The notes beneath the pieces are model-generated. The model did no database searches, was not told where the DNA came from, and saw only the letters and a list, made by a program, of their open reading frames with translations. From Actinocatenispora thailandica (GTDB lineage Bacteria > Actinomycetota > Actinomycetes > Mycobacteriales > Micromonosporaceae): a DNA stretch of 64,000 nucleotides. The DNA is taken from positions 2,354,198-2,418,197 of the forward strand of contig NZ_AP023355.1 of the NCBI RefSeq assembly GCF_016865425.1, given 5' to 3'. Shown here in pieces: positions 27,385 to 36,120 of the stretch. Position numbers and translations under genes: made by a program. Position 1 is the first letter of the stretch, and every line of letters starts with the position of its first letter.

Positions 27385-27888
27385 GTGGTGCTGTCGATCG
27401 TGGCTGGCGGGGCCGTCGTGGGCGCACTCGGGTGGTGGCTGCGCCGCCGGGTGCTCGTGGTCACCGTGCGCGGGTCGAGCATGTCGCCGACCTACCGGGA
27501 CGGTGACCGGCTGCTCGTCCGGCGGCTGGCGCCGGACCGGGCGGCCCGGATCGCCCTGGGCGGCCGGGTCGTGGTCGCCGACCCGCCGGTCACCGGGCCG
27601 CTGCCCGGACCCGCCTCGGCGATCGGGCGCCCGCGGGGGCTGCGGGTGCCCGCCCCGGCACCGGGCCGCGTCGTCAAGCGCGTCGTCGCCACCGCCGGGG
27701 ACCCGGTGCCGGCCGGGTTCCCCGGGGCGGGCGGCCGGCTGCCGGCCGGGATGGTGCTGTTGGCCGGCGACAACCCGGTCGCGAGCCGTGACTCGCGGCA
27801 GTACGGGCCGCTGCCGCGGGACCGCGTCGTGGGCGTGGTGGCCGGGCGCGCCGCGGTCAGCGCAGCGTGGTGGAGGCGCGGACGATGA
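27337..27888 (+). CDS. S26-family signal peptidase, dedicated processing protease
   Basis: This 183-residue protein has one N-terminal membrane helix (the VIGG repeat plus VVLSIVAGGAVVGALGWW), then the catalytic Ser48 in RGSSMSPTYRDGD, the general-base Lys114 in VVKRVVATAGD, and the box E-like GDNPVASRDSRQYGPL. All active-site residues of type I signal peptidase are present. It is shorter than the housekeeping LepB, fitting a dedicated enzyme. The GTG at 27337 overlaps the exporter stop as GTGA, though later GTGs could serve. The last 32 bp overlap the convergent LacI gene. Predicted role: cleavage of the peptide leader outside the membrane. Confidence 0.9.
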   Translation: MIGGVIGGVIGGVIGGVVLSIVAGGAVVGALGWWLRRRVLVVTVRGSSMSPTYRDGDRLLVRRLAPDRAARIALGGRVVVADPPVTGPLPGPASAIGRPRGLRVPAPAPGRVVKRVVATAGDPVPAGFPGAGGRLPAGMVLLAGDNPVASRDSRQYGPLPRDRVVGVVAGRAAVSAAWWRRGR

Positions 27889-28846
27889 GCGACGGCGCCA
27901 GCGCGATGCGCCGCGTGGGGCCGCCGCGGGGGCGGTCCAGCAGCCGCAGGCACTCGGCGGCGATCTGCTGGTGCGGCTGGCGCACGGTGGTCAGCGGCGG
28001 GTCGGCCAGGGCGGCGAAGCCGTTGTCGTCGAACCCGGTGACGACCACTTCGCCGGGCACCGAGATGCCGGCCGCCCGCAGGCCCTGCAGTACGCCGAGG
28101 GCGATCTCGTCGTTGACGCAGACGATCGCGTCCGGCAGCGCGCCGCGCGCACGCAGCTGGTCGACGGCGCGCACGCCCCACTCGACGCCGTAGGCGCCGA
28201 GCAGCGGTTCGGCGGTCGACAGCCCGTGCCGGGCGGCGGCCGGTCCGAACTCGGCGAGCCGGGTCCGGCCGGCGGACGACTCGGAGACGGTACCGACCAG
28301 CACGGCGGTGCGGGCGCCGACCTCGGCGAGGTGTTCGGTGAGCAGCCGCAGGCCGGCGACGTCGTCGACGCCGACCCAGTCCAGCGCGGTGTCGGCGACC
28401 GAACGGTCGACCTGGACCACCGGGACCTCACCGGCGATCGCGGTCAGCGCGGCGGCGCTGGCGACCGTACTGACGGGCGCCACGATCAGGCCGTCGACCT
28501 GCCGGTCGGCGAGGGCGTGGATGCGGGACGACTCGACGGTGGCGTCGCGCTGCGCGTCGCACAGCAGCAACTGCCGGTTGTCGTCGCCCAGGCAGCGTTC
28601 GATCGCCTCGACCAGGACCGGGTAGAACGGGTTGGAGATCTGCGGGACGACCATCCCGATGGTGTCGGTGCGCTGGGTGCGCAGCGCGCTGGCGACCCGG
28701 TTCTGCCGGTAGCCGAGTGCGGTGGCGGCGTCCCGGACCCGGACGGCGATCTGTTCGCCGACGGGGCGGGCGCCGGTCAGCGCCCGGGACGCGGTCGACA
28801 CCGACACACCGGCCGCGCGGGCCACGTCGCGGATGGTGACGCGCAC
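27857..28846 (-). CDS. LacI-family sugar-responsive repressor
   Basis: This 329-residue protein has a classical LacI helix-turn-helix and hinge (TIRDVARAAGVSVSTASRALTG, residues 4-25) and a periplasmic-binding-protein-like effector domain with NPFYP and VNDEIALGVLQGL. It is expected to repress sugar-use genes until a sugar binds. The start is a GTG at 28846. Its 3' end overlaps the S26 gene tail by 32 bp on the opposite strand. No sugar-transport gene is adjacent, so its target is unknown; glgX and the amidase gene lie nearby but are not obvious targets. Confidence 0.92.
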   Translation of the reverse strand: MRVTIRDVARAAGVSVSTASRALTGARPVGEQIAVRVRDAATALGYRQNRVASALRTQRTDTIGMVVPQISNPFYPVLVEAIERCLGDDNRQLLLCDAQRDATVESSRIHALADRQVDGLIVAPVSTVASAAALTAIAGEVPVVQVDRSVADTALDWVGVDDVAGLRLLTEHLAEVGARTAVLVGTVSESSAGRTRLAEFGPAAARHGLSTAEPLLGAYGVEWGVRAVDQLRARGALPDAIVCVNDEIALGVLQGLRAAGISVPGEVVVTGFDDNGFAALADPPLTTVRQPHQQIAAECLRLLDRPRGGPTRRIALAPSLIVRASTTLR

Positions 28847-29221
28847 GGCTACCGGCTCGCCGGTGGGCGGGGGCAGCGCGGCACCCTGCGGGTCAGGTCC
28901 AGCTCGGGGCTGCCGAGCGCGGCCAGCCCCCGTCGTGTCGACCCCATGCCACCTCCCGTTCGCGCGACCGTCACGCCACGGCCTGCGTACCGGGACTGTA
29001 TCGGCCGGCGGTGGTGTCCGGCTCGGCGGCGGCGGGCACTGCGGTACGGCACACGCCGCGACGGGGTCGAGAACACCCGTCGTGTAGGAAAGAATCGAAA
29101 CCGCTCTTTAGAATGGCAACTATTGACATGGGCATTCCGGTGTATTAAGCCTGTCTGATCGGGATCATCCGGTTATCGCCCGATCGCCACCCGGCGTCGG
29201 GCCTGGTTCTGGGGAGTGCCC
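28847..29221. other. 375-bp intergenic region with AT-rich promoter-like segment
   Basis: No convincing gene is seen on either strand. From about 29085 to 29160 the base composition drops in GC, with TTGACA at 29123-29128 followed by TATTAA at 29143-29148. The 14-base spacer is too short for a standard sigma-70 pair, so the exact promoter is uncertain, but this segment most likely drives the amidase gene at 29222. Confidence 0.4.
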
Positions 29222-29833
29222 ATGACATCGGTCCACAGTGGACTGTCTCGTCGCGCGCTGTTCACCGCCGCGGCCGGGGCCGCCGGCGTGCTCGGTGCCG
29301 GTCTGGCCGCCGGCGGCGCGTCCGCCGCGCCGGGTCGCAAGGCCAGCGCCGTCGACTACCCGGCGGCGCACTGGGTGCCGGCCAGCACGAGCAACTACAC
29401 CAAGTCGAACCGGCCGAGCACCTACCCGATCGAACTGGTGGTCATCCACGTCACGCAGGAGACCTTCGACAACACCATCACGCTGTTCCAGGACCCGAGC
29501 CACGCCGCCTGCGCGCACTACGTGACCCGGTCCGCCGACGGCTACCTCGACCAGATGGTGCGGGAGAAGGACATCGCCTGGCACGCCGGCAACTGGGACT
29601 ACAACACCCGCAGCATCGGCATCGAGCACGAGGGCTGGGTGGACGACCCGAGCTGGTTCACCGACGCCATGTACACCGCGTCGGCGAAGCTGACCCGCGA
29701 CATCTGCGACCGGTACGGCATCGCCATGGACCGGAACCACATCATCGGCCACGTCGAGGTGCCCGGCACCGACCACACCGACCCCGGCCCGTACTGGGAC
29801 TGGGACAAGTACATGGCGCTGGTCCGGGCCTGA
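29222..29833 (+). CDS. Tat-exported N-acetylmuramoyl-L-alanine amidase
   Basis: This 203-residue protein has a twin-arginine signal (LSRRALFTAAAGAAGVLGAG, then ASA cleavage site near residue 36) and an Amidase_2 (PGRP-type) domain. The zinc ligands are expected in VVIHVTQE, IGHVEVPGTDHTDPGP and the following residues, and the GIEHEGW motif matches the family. It cleaves the amide between MurNAc and L-Ala in peptidoglycan outside the cell. The ATG at 29222 follows GGGGAG; a GTG at 29216 is an alternative. It stands alone with its own upstream region. Confidence 0.93.
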   Translation: MTSVHSGLSRRALFTAAAGAAGVLGAGLAAGGASAAPGRKASAVDYPAAHWVPASTSNYTKSNRPSTYPIELVVIHVTQETFDNTITLFQDPSHAACAHYVTRSADGYLDQMVREKDIAWHAGNWDYNTRSIGIEHEGWVDDPSWFTDAMYTASAKLTRDICDRYGIAMDRNHIIGHVEVPGTDHTDPGPYWDWDKYMALVRA

Positions 29834-29860
29834 CCGGTCCGCCGGGGCACCGACCGGCGG

Positions 29861-31954
29861 TCAGCTCGCCGGGGGCCCGTCGACGGCGCGCAGCACCAGC
29901 AGGCTGCGCGCCGTCATCGTGACCCGGGCGCCGGCCGGGTACTCGCCGGCCAGCCTCTCCGCGGTGTCCACCACCACCTGCCAGCGGGCCGCGGCTTCCG
30001 GCAGCAGCACCGGCGCGTCGACCCCGGCGCCGTGCAGGTACAGCAGGTAGGACCCGCCGGTACCGGCCGACGCAGGTGTTGCCGCGGAGGGCGTCGGGGT
30101 GCCGGCCGACGCACGTCCCGCCGGGGCGCGCGTGTCGGCGCGGGCGCCGTCGAGGAAGGCGCCGAGCGTACCGGCGCCACCGGCGTGCCAGTCCGCGGCG
30201 GTCACCTCGGCTCCGTCGGCGCGGTACCAGACCAGGTCGCGGTGGCCGTCGACGGCGGCGCCGGTGAAGAAGTGCCGGCGCCGGAACACCGGCTCGGTGG
30301 CCCGCAGCTCGAGCAGCCGGGCGGTGAACGCCAGCAGTTCGGTGTCCGCGCCGTCCCAGTTCACCGCGGACACCTCGTTGTCCTGGCAGTACGCGTTGTT
30401 GTTGCCCTGCTGGGTGCGGCCCAGCTCGTCGCCGGCCAGCAGCATCGGCGTACCCGCCGACAGCAGCAGCGTGCCGAGCAGGTTGCGCACCTGCCGGCGG
30501 CGCACCGCGAGGATCGCCGGATCGTCGGTGTCGCCCTCGACACCGTTGTTCTCCGACCGGTTGTCGTCGGTACCGTCGGCGCCGCCCTCGCCGTTCGCCT
30601 CGTTGTGTTTCTGCGCGTAGCTGACCACGTCGCGCAGGGTGAACCCGTCGTGCGCGGTGACGAAGTTGACCGACGCGCCGGGCCCCCGGCCGCCCGCGCC
30701 GTACAGGTCCTCCGAGCCGGCGAGGCGGGTACCCAGCTCGGCCAGGCTCGCCGCGTGGCCCCGCCAGAAGTCGCGCACCGCGTCCCGGTAGCGGCCGTTC
30801 CACTCCGACCAGCCGGGCCCGAACCCGCCCACCCGGTAGCCGCCGGACCCGAGGTCCCACGGCTCGGCGATCAGCCGTACCTCGCGCAGCACCGGGTCGG
30901 CCGCGATCGCCGCGAGGAAACCCGGGTACTGCTCGACGCCCGACTCGCCCCGCAACAACGCGCTGGCCAGGTCGAACCGGAACCCGTCCACGCCGAGCGC
31001 GAGCACCCAGTGGCGCAGCGAGTCCAGTACCAGTCGCAGGGTCGCCGGCTGTCGGACGTCGAGGGTGTTGCCACAGCCGGTGAAATCGCGGTAGCGGGCC
31101 GGGTCGGCCGGCTCCAGGCGGTAGTAGGTGCGGTTCGCGAGGCCGCGCCAGCTCAACGTCGGACCGGTCGGCGGGCCCTCCGCGGTGTGGTTGTACACCA
31201 CGTCGAGGATCACCTCGATCCCGGCGTCGTGCAGCACCGCGACCATGTCGCGGAACTCCGCCACCGGGTCGGCGGTCGCCGCGAACCGGGTGTCCGGCGC
31301 GAAGTAGCCGAGCGTGTTGTAGCCCCAGTAGTTGGTCAGGCCGCGCTGCGCGAGGAACGGCTCGGTGGCGCTGTGCTGCACCGGCAGCAGTTCCACCGCG
31401 GTCACCCCGAGGCGGCGCAGGTGCGCCACCGCCGCCGGATGGGCGAGGCCGGCGTAGCTGCCCCGCAGCCGCGCCGGTACCTGCGGGAGCCGGGCGGTGA
31501 AGCCCCGCACGTGCAGCTCGTACAGGACGGTGTCGGTCCAGGGGCGCAGCGGCGGGCGCCACACCTGCGCCGGTGCGGCGGTCACCACGGCGCGCGGCAG
31601 GTACGGCGCCGAGTCGCGGCCGTCCGGCGCGCCGTCGACCCGGGCGGTGCACAGCGCCGGGTGGTCGGCCGGTGCCCCGGTCAACCGCCGCGCGTACGGG
31701 TCGACCAGCAGCTTCGCCGGGTTGAACCAGTGCCCGCGGTGCGGCTGCCACGGCCCGTACGCGCGCAGCCCGTACCGGTCGCCGACCCCGACGCCGGGCA
31801 CGTGGCCGTGCCACACGTCGTCGGTACGCTCGGTCAACCGCACCCGCCGCTCGCCGCCGGCGCCGTCGGACAGGCACACCTCGACCGCCTCGGCGTGCGC
31901 CGCGCAGACCGCGAAGCGCACCCCGTCCGCCATCGGCGTCGCACCCAGCTCCAT
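29861..31954 (-). CDS. glgX: Glycogen debranching enzyme (isoamylase type)
   Basis: This 697-residue GH13_11 enzyme hydrolyses alpha-1,6 branches left after phosphorylase action. It has an N-terminal CBM48-like domain, then the barrel with DGFRFDLASALL (nucleophile), LIAEPWDLG (acid/base) and FVTAHDGFTLRD (third Asp); NHTAEG and NNNAYCQDNE are GlgX-typical. An Ala/Thr/Pro-rich insert (about residues 602-635) interrupts the C-terminal domain and looks like a disordered linker. The ATG at 31954 follows GGAGG. It is divergent from the ABC ATPase gene. It completes the degradative pair with GlgP. Confidence 0.95.
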   Translation of the reverse strand: MELGATPMADGVRFAVCAAHAEAVEVCLSDGAGGERRVRLTERTDDVWHGHVPGVGVGDRYGLRAYGPWQPHRGHWFNPAKLLVDPYARRLTGAPADHPALCTARVDGAPDGRDSAPYLPRAVVTAAPAQVWRPPLRPWTDTVLYELHVRGFTARLPQVPARLRGSYAGLAHPAAVAHLRRLGVTAVELLPVQHSATEPFLAQRGLTNYWGYNTLGYFAPDTRFAATADPVAEFRDMVAVLHDAGIEVILDVVYNHTAEGPPTGPTLSWRGLANRTYYRLEPADPARYRDFTGCGNTLDVRQPATLRLVLDSLRHWVLALGVDGFRFDLASALLRGESGVEQYPGFLAAIAADPVLREVRLIAEPWDLGSGGYRVGGFGPGWSEWNGRYRDAVRDFWRGHAASLAELGTRLAGSEDLYGAGGRGPGASVNFVTAHDGFTLRDVVSYAQKHNEANGEGGADGTDDNRSENNGVEGDTDDPAILAVRRRQVRNLLGTLLLSAGTPMLLAGDELGRTQQGNNNAYCQDNEVSAVNWDGADTELLAFTARLLELRATEPVFRRRHFFTGAAVDGHRDLVWYRADGAEVTAADWHAGGAGTLGAFLDGARADTRAPAGRASAGTPTPSAATPASAGTGGSYLLYLHGAGVDAPVLLPEAAARWQVVVDTAERLAGEYPAGARVTMTARSLLVLRAVDGPPAS

Positions 31955-32052
31955 GCCACCTCCACCGGCGCTCGGGGATCGGCCGGTCCCGCCCTCCATG
32001 ATCGCTGCCGACACCCGATCGCACCCGCCGGCGGTCATGATTGGATGGCGCG

Positions 32053-32868
32053 GTGGCAGCCAACACCGATCCCGATCTGGTCGTCGCGCTGGACGCGGTG
32101 ACGGTCACCCGCGACGGCAACGACCTGGTCCGCGACGTCAACTGGCAGGTGGAGCTGGACGAGCGGTGGGTCGTGCTCGGCCCCAACGGCGCGGGCAAGA
32201 CGACCCTGCTCAACCTCGCCGCCGGCCGGCTCTACCCGACCACCGGCACGGTGCACGTGCTCGCCGAGCGGCTGGGCGGCACCAACGTCGCCGAGCTGCG
32301 CACCCGGCTCGGGCTGGTCGGCGGCCACCACGTGATCCGGATCCCGCCGGACGAGACGGTGCACGACGCGGTCCTCACCGCGGCCTGGGGCGTGCTCGGC
32401 CGGTACCGGGAGAGCTACGACGCGATGGACGACGCGCGGGCGGACGAGCTGCTGGCCCGCTGGGGTGTCGCCGCGCTCGCCGGGCGCCGCTACGGCACGC
32501 TGTCCGACGGTGAGCGCAAGCGGGTACAGATCGCCCGGGCGCTGATGACCGACCCGGAGCTGCTGCTGTTCGACGAGCCGGCCGCCGGCCTCGACCTGGG
32601 CGGCCGGGAGGACCTGGTGCACCGGCTCGCGACGCTCGCCGCCGACCCGGATGCGCCGGCGATCGTGCTGGTCACCCACCACGTCGAGGAGATCCCGCCG
32701 GGGTTCACGCACGCCCTGCTGATCCGGGACGGCGCGCTGGTGGCCGCCGGCCCGCTCGCCGAGGTGATCACCGGCGACAACCTGTCCGACACGTTCGGCC
32801 TACCGCTCGCGGTGAGCCGGATCGGTGCGCGCTACACCGCACTGTCCCGGCCCGTACCGGCGCCCTGA
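32053..32868 (+). CDS. Stand-alone ABC ATPase
   Basis: This 271-residue ATPase has Walker A GPNGAGKTT, signature TLSDGERKRVQIARAL, Walker B LLLFDEPAAGLDLGGRED and switch His LVTHHVEEIPPG. The DGERKR signature and the C-terminal part recall the ModF/PhnT-like or iron-molybdate class of single ATPases found throughout actinomycetes without a neighbouring permease. The GTG at 32053 gives a clean N-terminus; the ribosome site is weak. The transported substrate, or whether it transports at all, is unknown. Confidence 0.85.
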   Translation: MAANTDPDLVVALDAVTVTRDGNDLVRDVNWQVELDERWVVLGPNGAGKTTLLNLAAGRLYPTTGTVHVLAERLGGTNVAELRTRLGLVGGHHVIRIPPDETVHDAVLTAAWGVLGRYRESYDAMDDARADELLARWGVAALAGRRYGTLSDGERKRVQIARALMTDPELLLFDEPAAGLDLGGREDLVHRLATLAADPDAPAIVLVTHHVEEIPPGFTHALLIRDGALVAAGPLAEVITGDNLSDTFGLPLAVSRIGARYTALSRPVPAP

Positions 32869-32995
32869 CCTGCGGTGGGGACGCCGGCTCCGGCGCGTCG
32901 GGCGGTGCGCTCCGGGCGGGGGCTACCGACCGGTTAAGGTCGGTGCGAGGCGGCGCCGCGACCCGGCCCGCAGTGTCGTGATCGAGGAGGTCGCA

Positions 32996-33781
32996 GTGGG
33001 GGAGTTCGTTCGGCTGGAGACGCTCGCCGAGCAGCCGGGGGTCGGCGTGATCCGCCTGACCCGGCCGCCGATGAACGCGCTCAACTCGACCGTGCAGGAC
33101 GAGCTGCGGGCCGCCGCGAGCGAGGTGACCAGCCGGGACGACATCCGCGCCGTGATCGTGTACGGCGGCGAGAAGGTGTTCGCCGCCGGCGCCGACATCA
33201 AGGAGATGGCCGACGAGGGCTACGCGCAGATGGCCGGCCGGGCGCTGGAGCTGTCCGCCGCGTTCGACGCCGTCGCGCGCATCCCGAAGCCGGTCGTCGC
33301 CGCGATCACCGGGTACGCGCTGGGCGGCGGCTGCGAGCTGGCGCTGGCCTGCGACTTCCGGGTCGCCGCCGCGGACGCGAAGCTCGGCCAGCCGGAGATC
33401 GGCCTGGGCATCATCCCCGGCGCCGGCGGCACCCAGCGGCTGCCCCGGCTGGTCGGCCCGTCGAAGGCCAAGGAGCTGATCTTCACCGGCCGGCACGTGG
33501 CCGCCGACGAGGCGCTGCGGATCGGCCTGGTCGACGCCGTGGTGCCGGCCGGCGAGTCGGTGTTCGACGCCGCGGTGGCCTCGGTCCAGCCGTACCTGAC
33601 CGGGCCGGCGCAGGCGTTGCGCGCGGCCAAGCAGGCCATCGACGGCGGCCTGTCGGTGGACCTGGCGAGCGGGCTGGCGCTGGAGAGTCACCTGTTCGCC
33701 GCGCTGTTCGCCACCGAGGACAAGAACATCGGGATGGCGGCGTTCGTGGCCAAGACCAAGCCCGATTTCACCGGAAAGTGA
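32996..33781 (+). CDS. Enoyl-CoA hydratase/isomerase (EchA17-like)
   Basis: This 261-residue crotonase-fold enzyme adds water to trans-2-enoyl-CoA in beta-oxidation or a related pathway. The oxyanion-hole residues are in AAGADIKEM and YALGGGCELALACD, and the catalytic Glu is in PEIGLGIIPGAGGTQRLPR. The GTG at 32996 follows GAGGAGG at five bases. It starts the block resembling the M. tuberculosis Rv3039c-Rv3024c neighbourhood, and is 62 bp upstream of a methyltransferase gene on the same strand, probably co-transcribed. Confidence 0.94.
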   Translation: MGEFVRLETLAEQPGVGVIRLTRPPMNALNSTVQDELRAAASEVTSRDDIRAVIVYGGEKVFAAGADIKEMADEGYAQMAGRALELSAAFDAVARIPKPVVAAITGYALGGGCELALACDFRVAAADAKLGQPEIGLGIIPGAGGTQRLPRLVGPSKAKELIFTGRHVAADEALRIGLVDAVVPAGESVFDAAVASVQPYLTGPAQALRAAKQAIDGGLSVDLASGLALESHLFAALFATEDKNIGMAAFVAKTKPDFTGK

Positions 33782-33843
33782 CGCATGAGCCAGTGCGGGT
33801 ACCGGGCGGGCCTCGTCGCCGTGCCGGCGAGGGAGGAACGTCG

Positions 33844-34785
33844 ATGAGTGGCCAGTCGCAGCCCAGCGCCGCCGAGGTGGAGGCCGCCCGCGACGATCCG
33901 AAGCAGGCGAACATCCTCTACCACGACTGGGAAGCCAACACCTACGACGAGAAGTGGTCGATCTCGTACGACGAGCGCTGCGTCAGCTACGCCCGGGACC
34001 GGTTCGCGCACGTGGCCGGCACCGAGGGCTGGCCGTACCGCAACGCGCTGGAGCTGGGCTGCGGCACCGGGTTCTTCCTGCTCAACCTGATGCAGGCCGG
34101 GGTGATCGAGAAGGGTCACGTCACCGACATCTCGCCGGGGATGGTCGAGGTCGCGCTGCGCAACGCCAAGCAGCTCGGCCTCGATGTGGACGGCCGGGTC
34201 AGCGACGCGGAGACGATCGGGTACGACGACGCGAGCTTCGACCTGGTCGTCGGGCACGCCATGCTGCACCACATCCCGGACGTCGAGCAGGCGCTGCGCG
34301 AGGTGCTGCGGGTGCTGCGTCCGGGCGGCCGGTTCGTGTTCTGCGGCGAGCCGAGCAAGGTCGGCGACTTCTACGCCCGCAAGCTCGGTCAGCTGACCTG
34401 GTGGGCCACTACGAACCTGACCAAGCTGCCCGGGCTCACCGACTGGCGCCGGCCGCAGGCCGAGCTGGACTCCTCGTCCGCGGCGGCGGCGCTGGAGGCG
34501 GTCGTGGACATCCACACCTTCGACCCGCAGCAACTGCGCCGCACCGCGGTCCGGGCCGGCGCGATGGACGTCGAGGTGGCCACCGACGAGTTCACCGCCG
34601 CGCTGCTCGGCTGGCCGGTGCGCACCTTCGAGGCCGCGGTGCCGAAGGAGAAGCTCGGCTGGGGGTGGGCCAACTTCGCCTACCGCTCCTGGCGCGCACT
34701 GTCCAGTGTGGACACCAAGGTGCTCTCGCACGTGCTGCCCAAGGAGCTGTTCTACAACGTCGAGATCACGGGTGTGAAGCCGTAG
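33844..34785 (+). CDS. SAM-dependent methyltransferase (Rv3037c/Rv3038c-like)
   Basis: This 313-residue class I methyltransferase has the glycine-rich SAM motif LELGCGTGFF, an acidic post-II motif VTDISPGMVEVA and the Ubie/COQ5-like motif HAMLHHIPDVEQALREVLRVLRPGG. A 120-residue C-terminal extension is shared with mycobacterial homologues. The ATG at 33844 follows GGGAGGAAC. Its stop overlaps the GTG start of the next gene by one base. Substrate unknown; the neighbourhood of lipid and glucan genes hints at a lipid or polysaccharide acceptor. Confidence 0.9.
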   Translation: MSGQSQPSAAEVEAARDDPKQANILYHDWEANTYDEKWSISYDERCVSYARDRFAHVAGTEGWPYRNALELGCGTGFFLLNLMQAGVIEKGHVTDISPGMVEVALRNAKQLGLDVDGRVSDAETIGYDDASFDLVVGHAMLHHIPDVEQALREVLRVLRPGGRFVFCGEPSKVGDFYARKLGQLTWWATTNLTKLPGLTDWRRPQAELDSSSAAAALEAVVDIHTFDPQQLRRTAVRAGAMDVEVATDEFTAALLGWPVRTFEAAVPKEKLGWGWANFAYRSWRALSSVDTKVLSHVLPKELFYNVEITGVKP

Positions 34786-35965
34786 TGCCGGACCTCGCCG
34801 GTACCACCGACCAACCGTCCGGCGCCGGGGCCGCGGCACCGGACGGTGCGCTGTCCGCCGACGTACCCGCCCTGGAGCGGCCCACCGTGGCTGCCGGACC
34901 GGTGGACCGGGACGGCGATCCGGCCGCCGAGCAGGTGCCCGCCGAGGCGTCCGAGGGCGGCGAACGGGTCGACGACGGTGCGCCGGTCGACGACGGCGGG
35001 CTGGCAGCGCGATCCGACGGCGGCGGGCCGCCCGAGCCCGAGCCGGTCGAGTCGGCAGAGCCGCCGTCGGAGCCTTCCGAGTCGGCAGAGTCGTCGGAGC
35101 CGTCGGAGCCGTCGGAGCCGTCGGAGCCGTCGGAGCCGTCGGAGTCGGCTGAGTCGGCTGAGTCGGCAGAGTCATCGGATCCGGTCGAGTCGGCAGAGCT
35201 GTCGGAGTCGGCTGAGTCGGCAGAGCCGTCGGAGCCTCCCGAGCCGTCGGAGTCGGCCGGGCCGTCAGTCGGTGGCGAGCCGGTCGACGGGAGCGAACGG
35301 CTCGACGACGGCGGGTCGGCCGGACCGGGCGACGCCGGTGCGCCGGACCACCTGACGGACACCGGTGAGCTGGACGAGCTGGCCGCCGTGCTGAACGACG
35401 GCTCGGCCGAGCCGCGGCGACACTGGTTGCGCTACCCGGGCCTGTTCGGTGCGCTGACCGTGGTCGCGCTGGTGATCCTGGTGCCGTGCGGCGCCGGCAT
35501 CCTGTTCTTCACCGGTGCGTTCGCCGACCCGGGCGCGTACGGGCACGCCCCGGACGCGTGCGCCCGGCTCACCGCGCAGCGGGTCGAGTCCGCGTTCGGC
35601 GCCGGCCTGGTCCGCGACTACCCGTCGGACACCGGCGACGAGTCGACCTGTACCTACCTCGGTGGCGCCGCGTCCGGCCGCAACGCGCGGGTGACGCTCA
35701 CCCTGACCCGGTACGGGACGAAGGGGCCGCTGTCCGCCCCCGAATGGCGCACGCCGGGTTCACCTCCGACCTGTCCGGCACGCACGGCCGCACCACCCTG
35801 CCCGGGCTCGGCGACGAGGCCGTGCGGGTCTCCTCGCCCGCCGGTACCAGCGTGTTGGTCCGGCGCAGCAACCTGGTGTTGCGCCTCGACGCCTCCGGCG
35901 ACATCGAGAACCCGAGCCGCGGGGTCACCAGCACGGCACGGGCCCTGGTCGGCTCGCTGCGCTGA
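34785..35965 (+). CDS. Ser/Glu/Pro-rich membrane protein with DUF3558-like domain, frame broken
   Basis: The N-terminal 200 residues are cytoplasmic and very acidic, with SEP, SAE and SES triplets repeated from about residue 90 to 165. A single helix follows (about 215-240), then an extracytoplasmic domain with paired Cys (PDACARLT, STCTYLGG) resembling DUF3558-type lipoprotein domains. The frame fails near GPLSAP; the natural continuation (RMAHAGFTSDLSG to the stop at 35965) needs one extra base in the five-C run at 35737-35741, giving about 393 residues. The GTG start overlaps the methyltransferase stop, so the two are coupled. The function is not known. Confidence 0.75.
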
Positions 35966-36120
35966 GCCGGCGAGCCGGCGAGCCGGCCGCCCGGCGCGCG
36001 TCGCCGGCCGCCGCCACGCCGCCGCACGGTGCTGCACCGCCGCGGCGGCTCGGTGCCGGCCGCGGTACGGCACCCGCCGCGGTGACTCGACGGCGCAGCG
36101 CCGTCCGGTACGTTCGGGGC

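Noticed and set aside
29123-29148. Standard -35/-10 promoter before the amidase gene
   Set aside because: TTGACA and TATTAA are only 14 bases apart, too close for a normal sigma-70 promoter; noted only as an AT-rich region.
29742-32213. Long minus-strand frame beside glgX
   Set aside because: Low-complexity Arg/Gly/Pro translation in a different frame of the real glgX.
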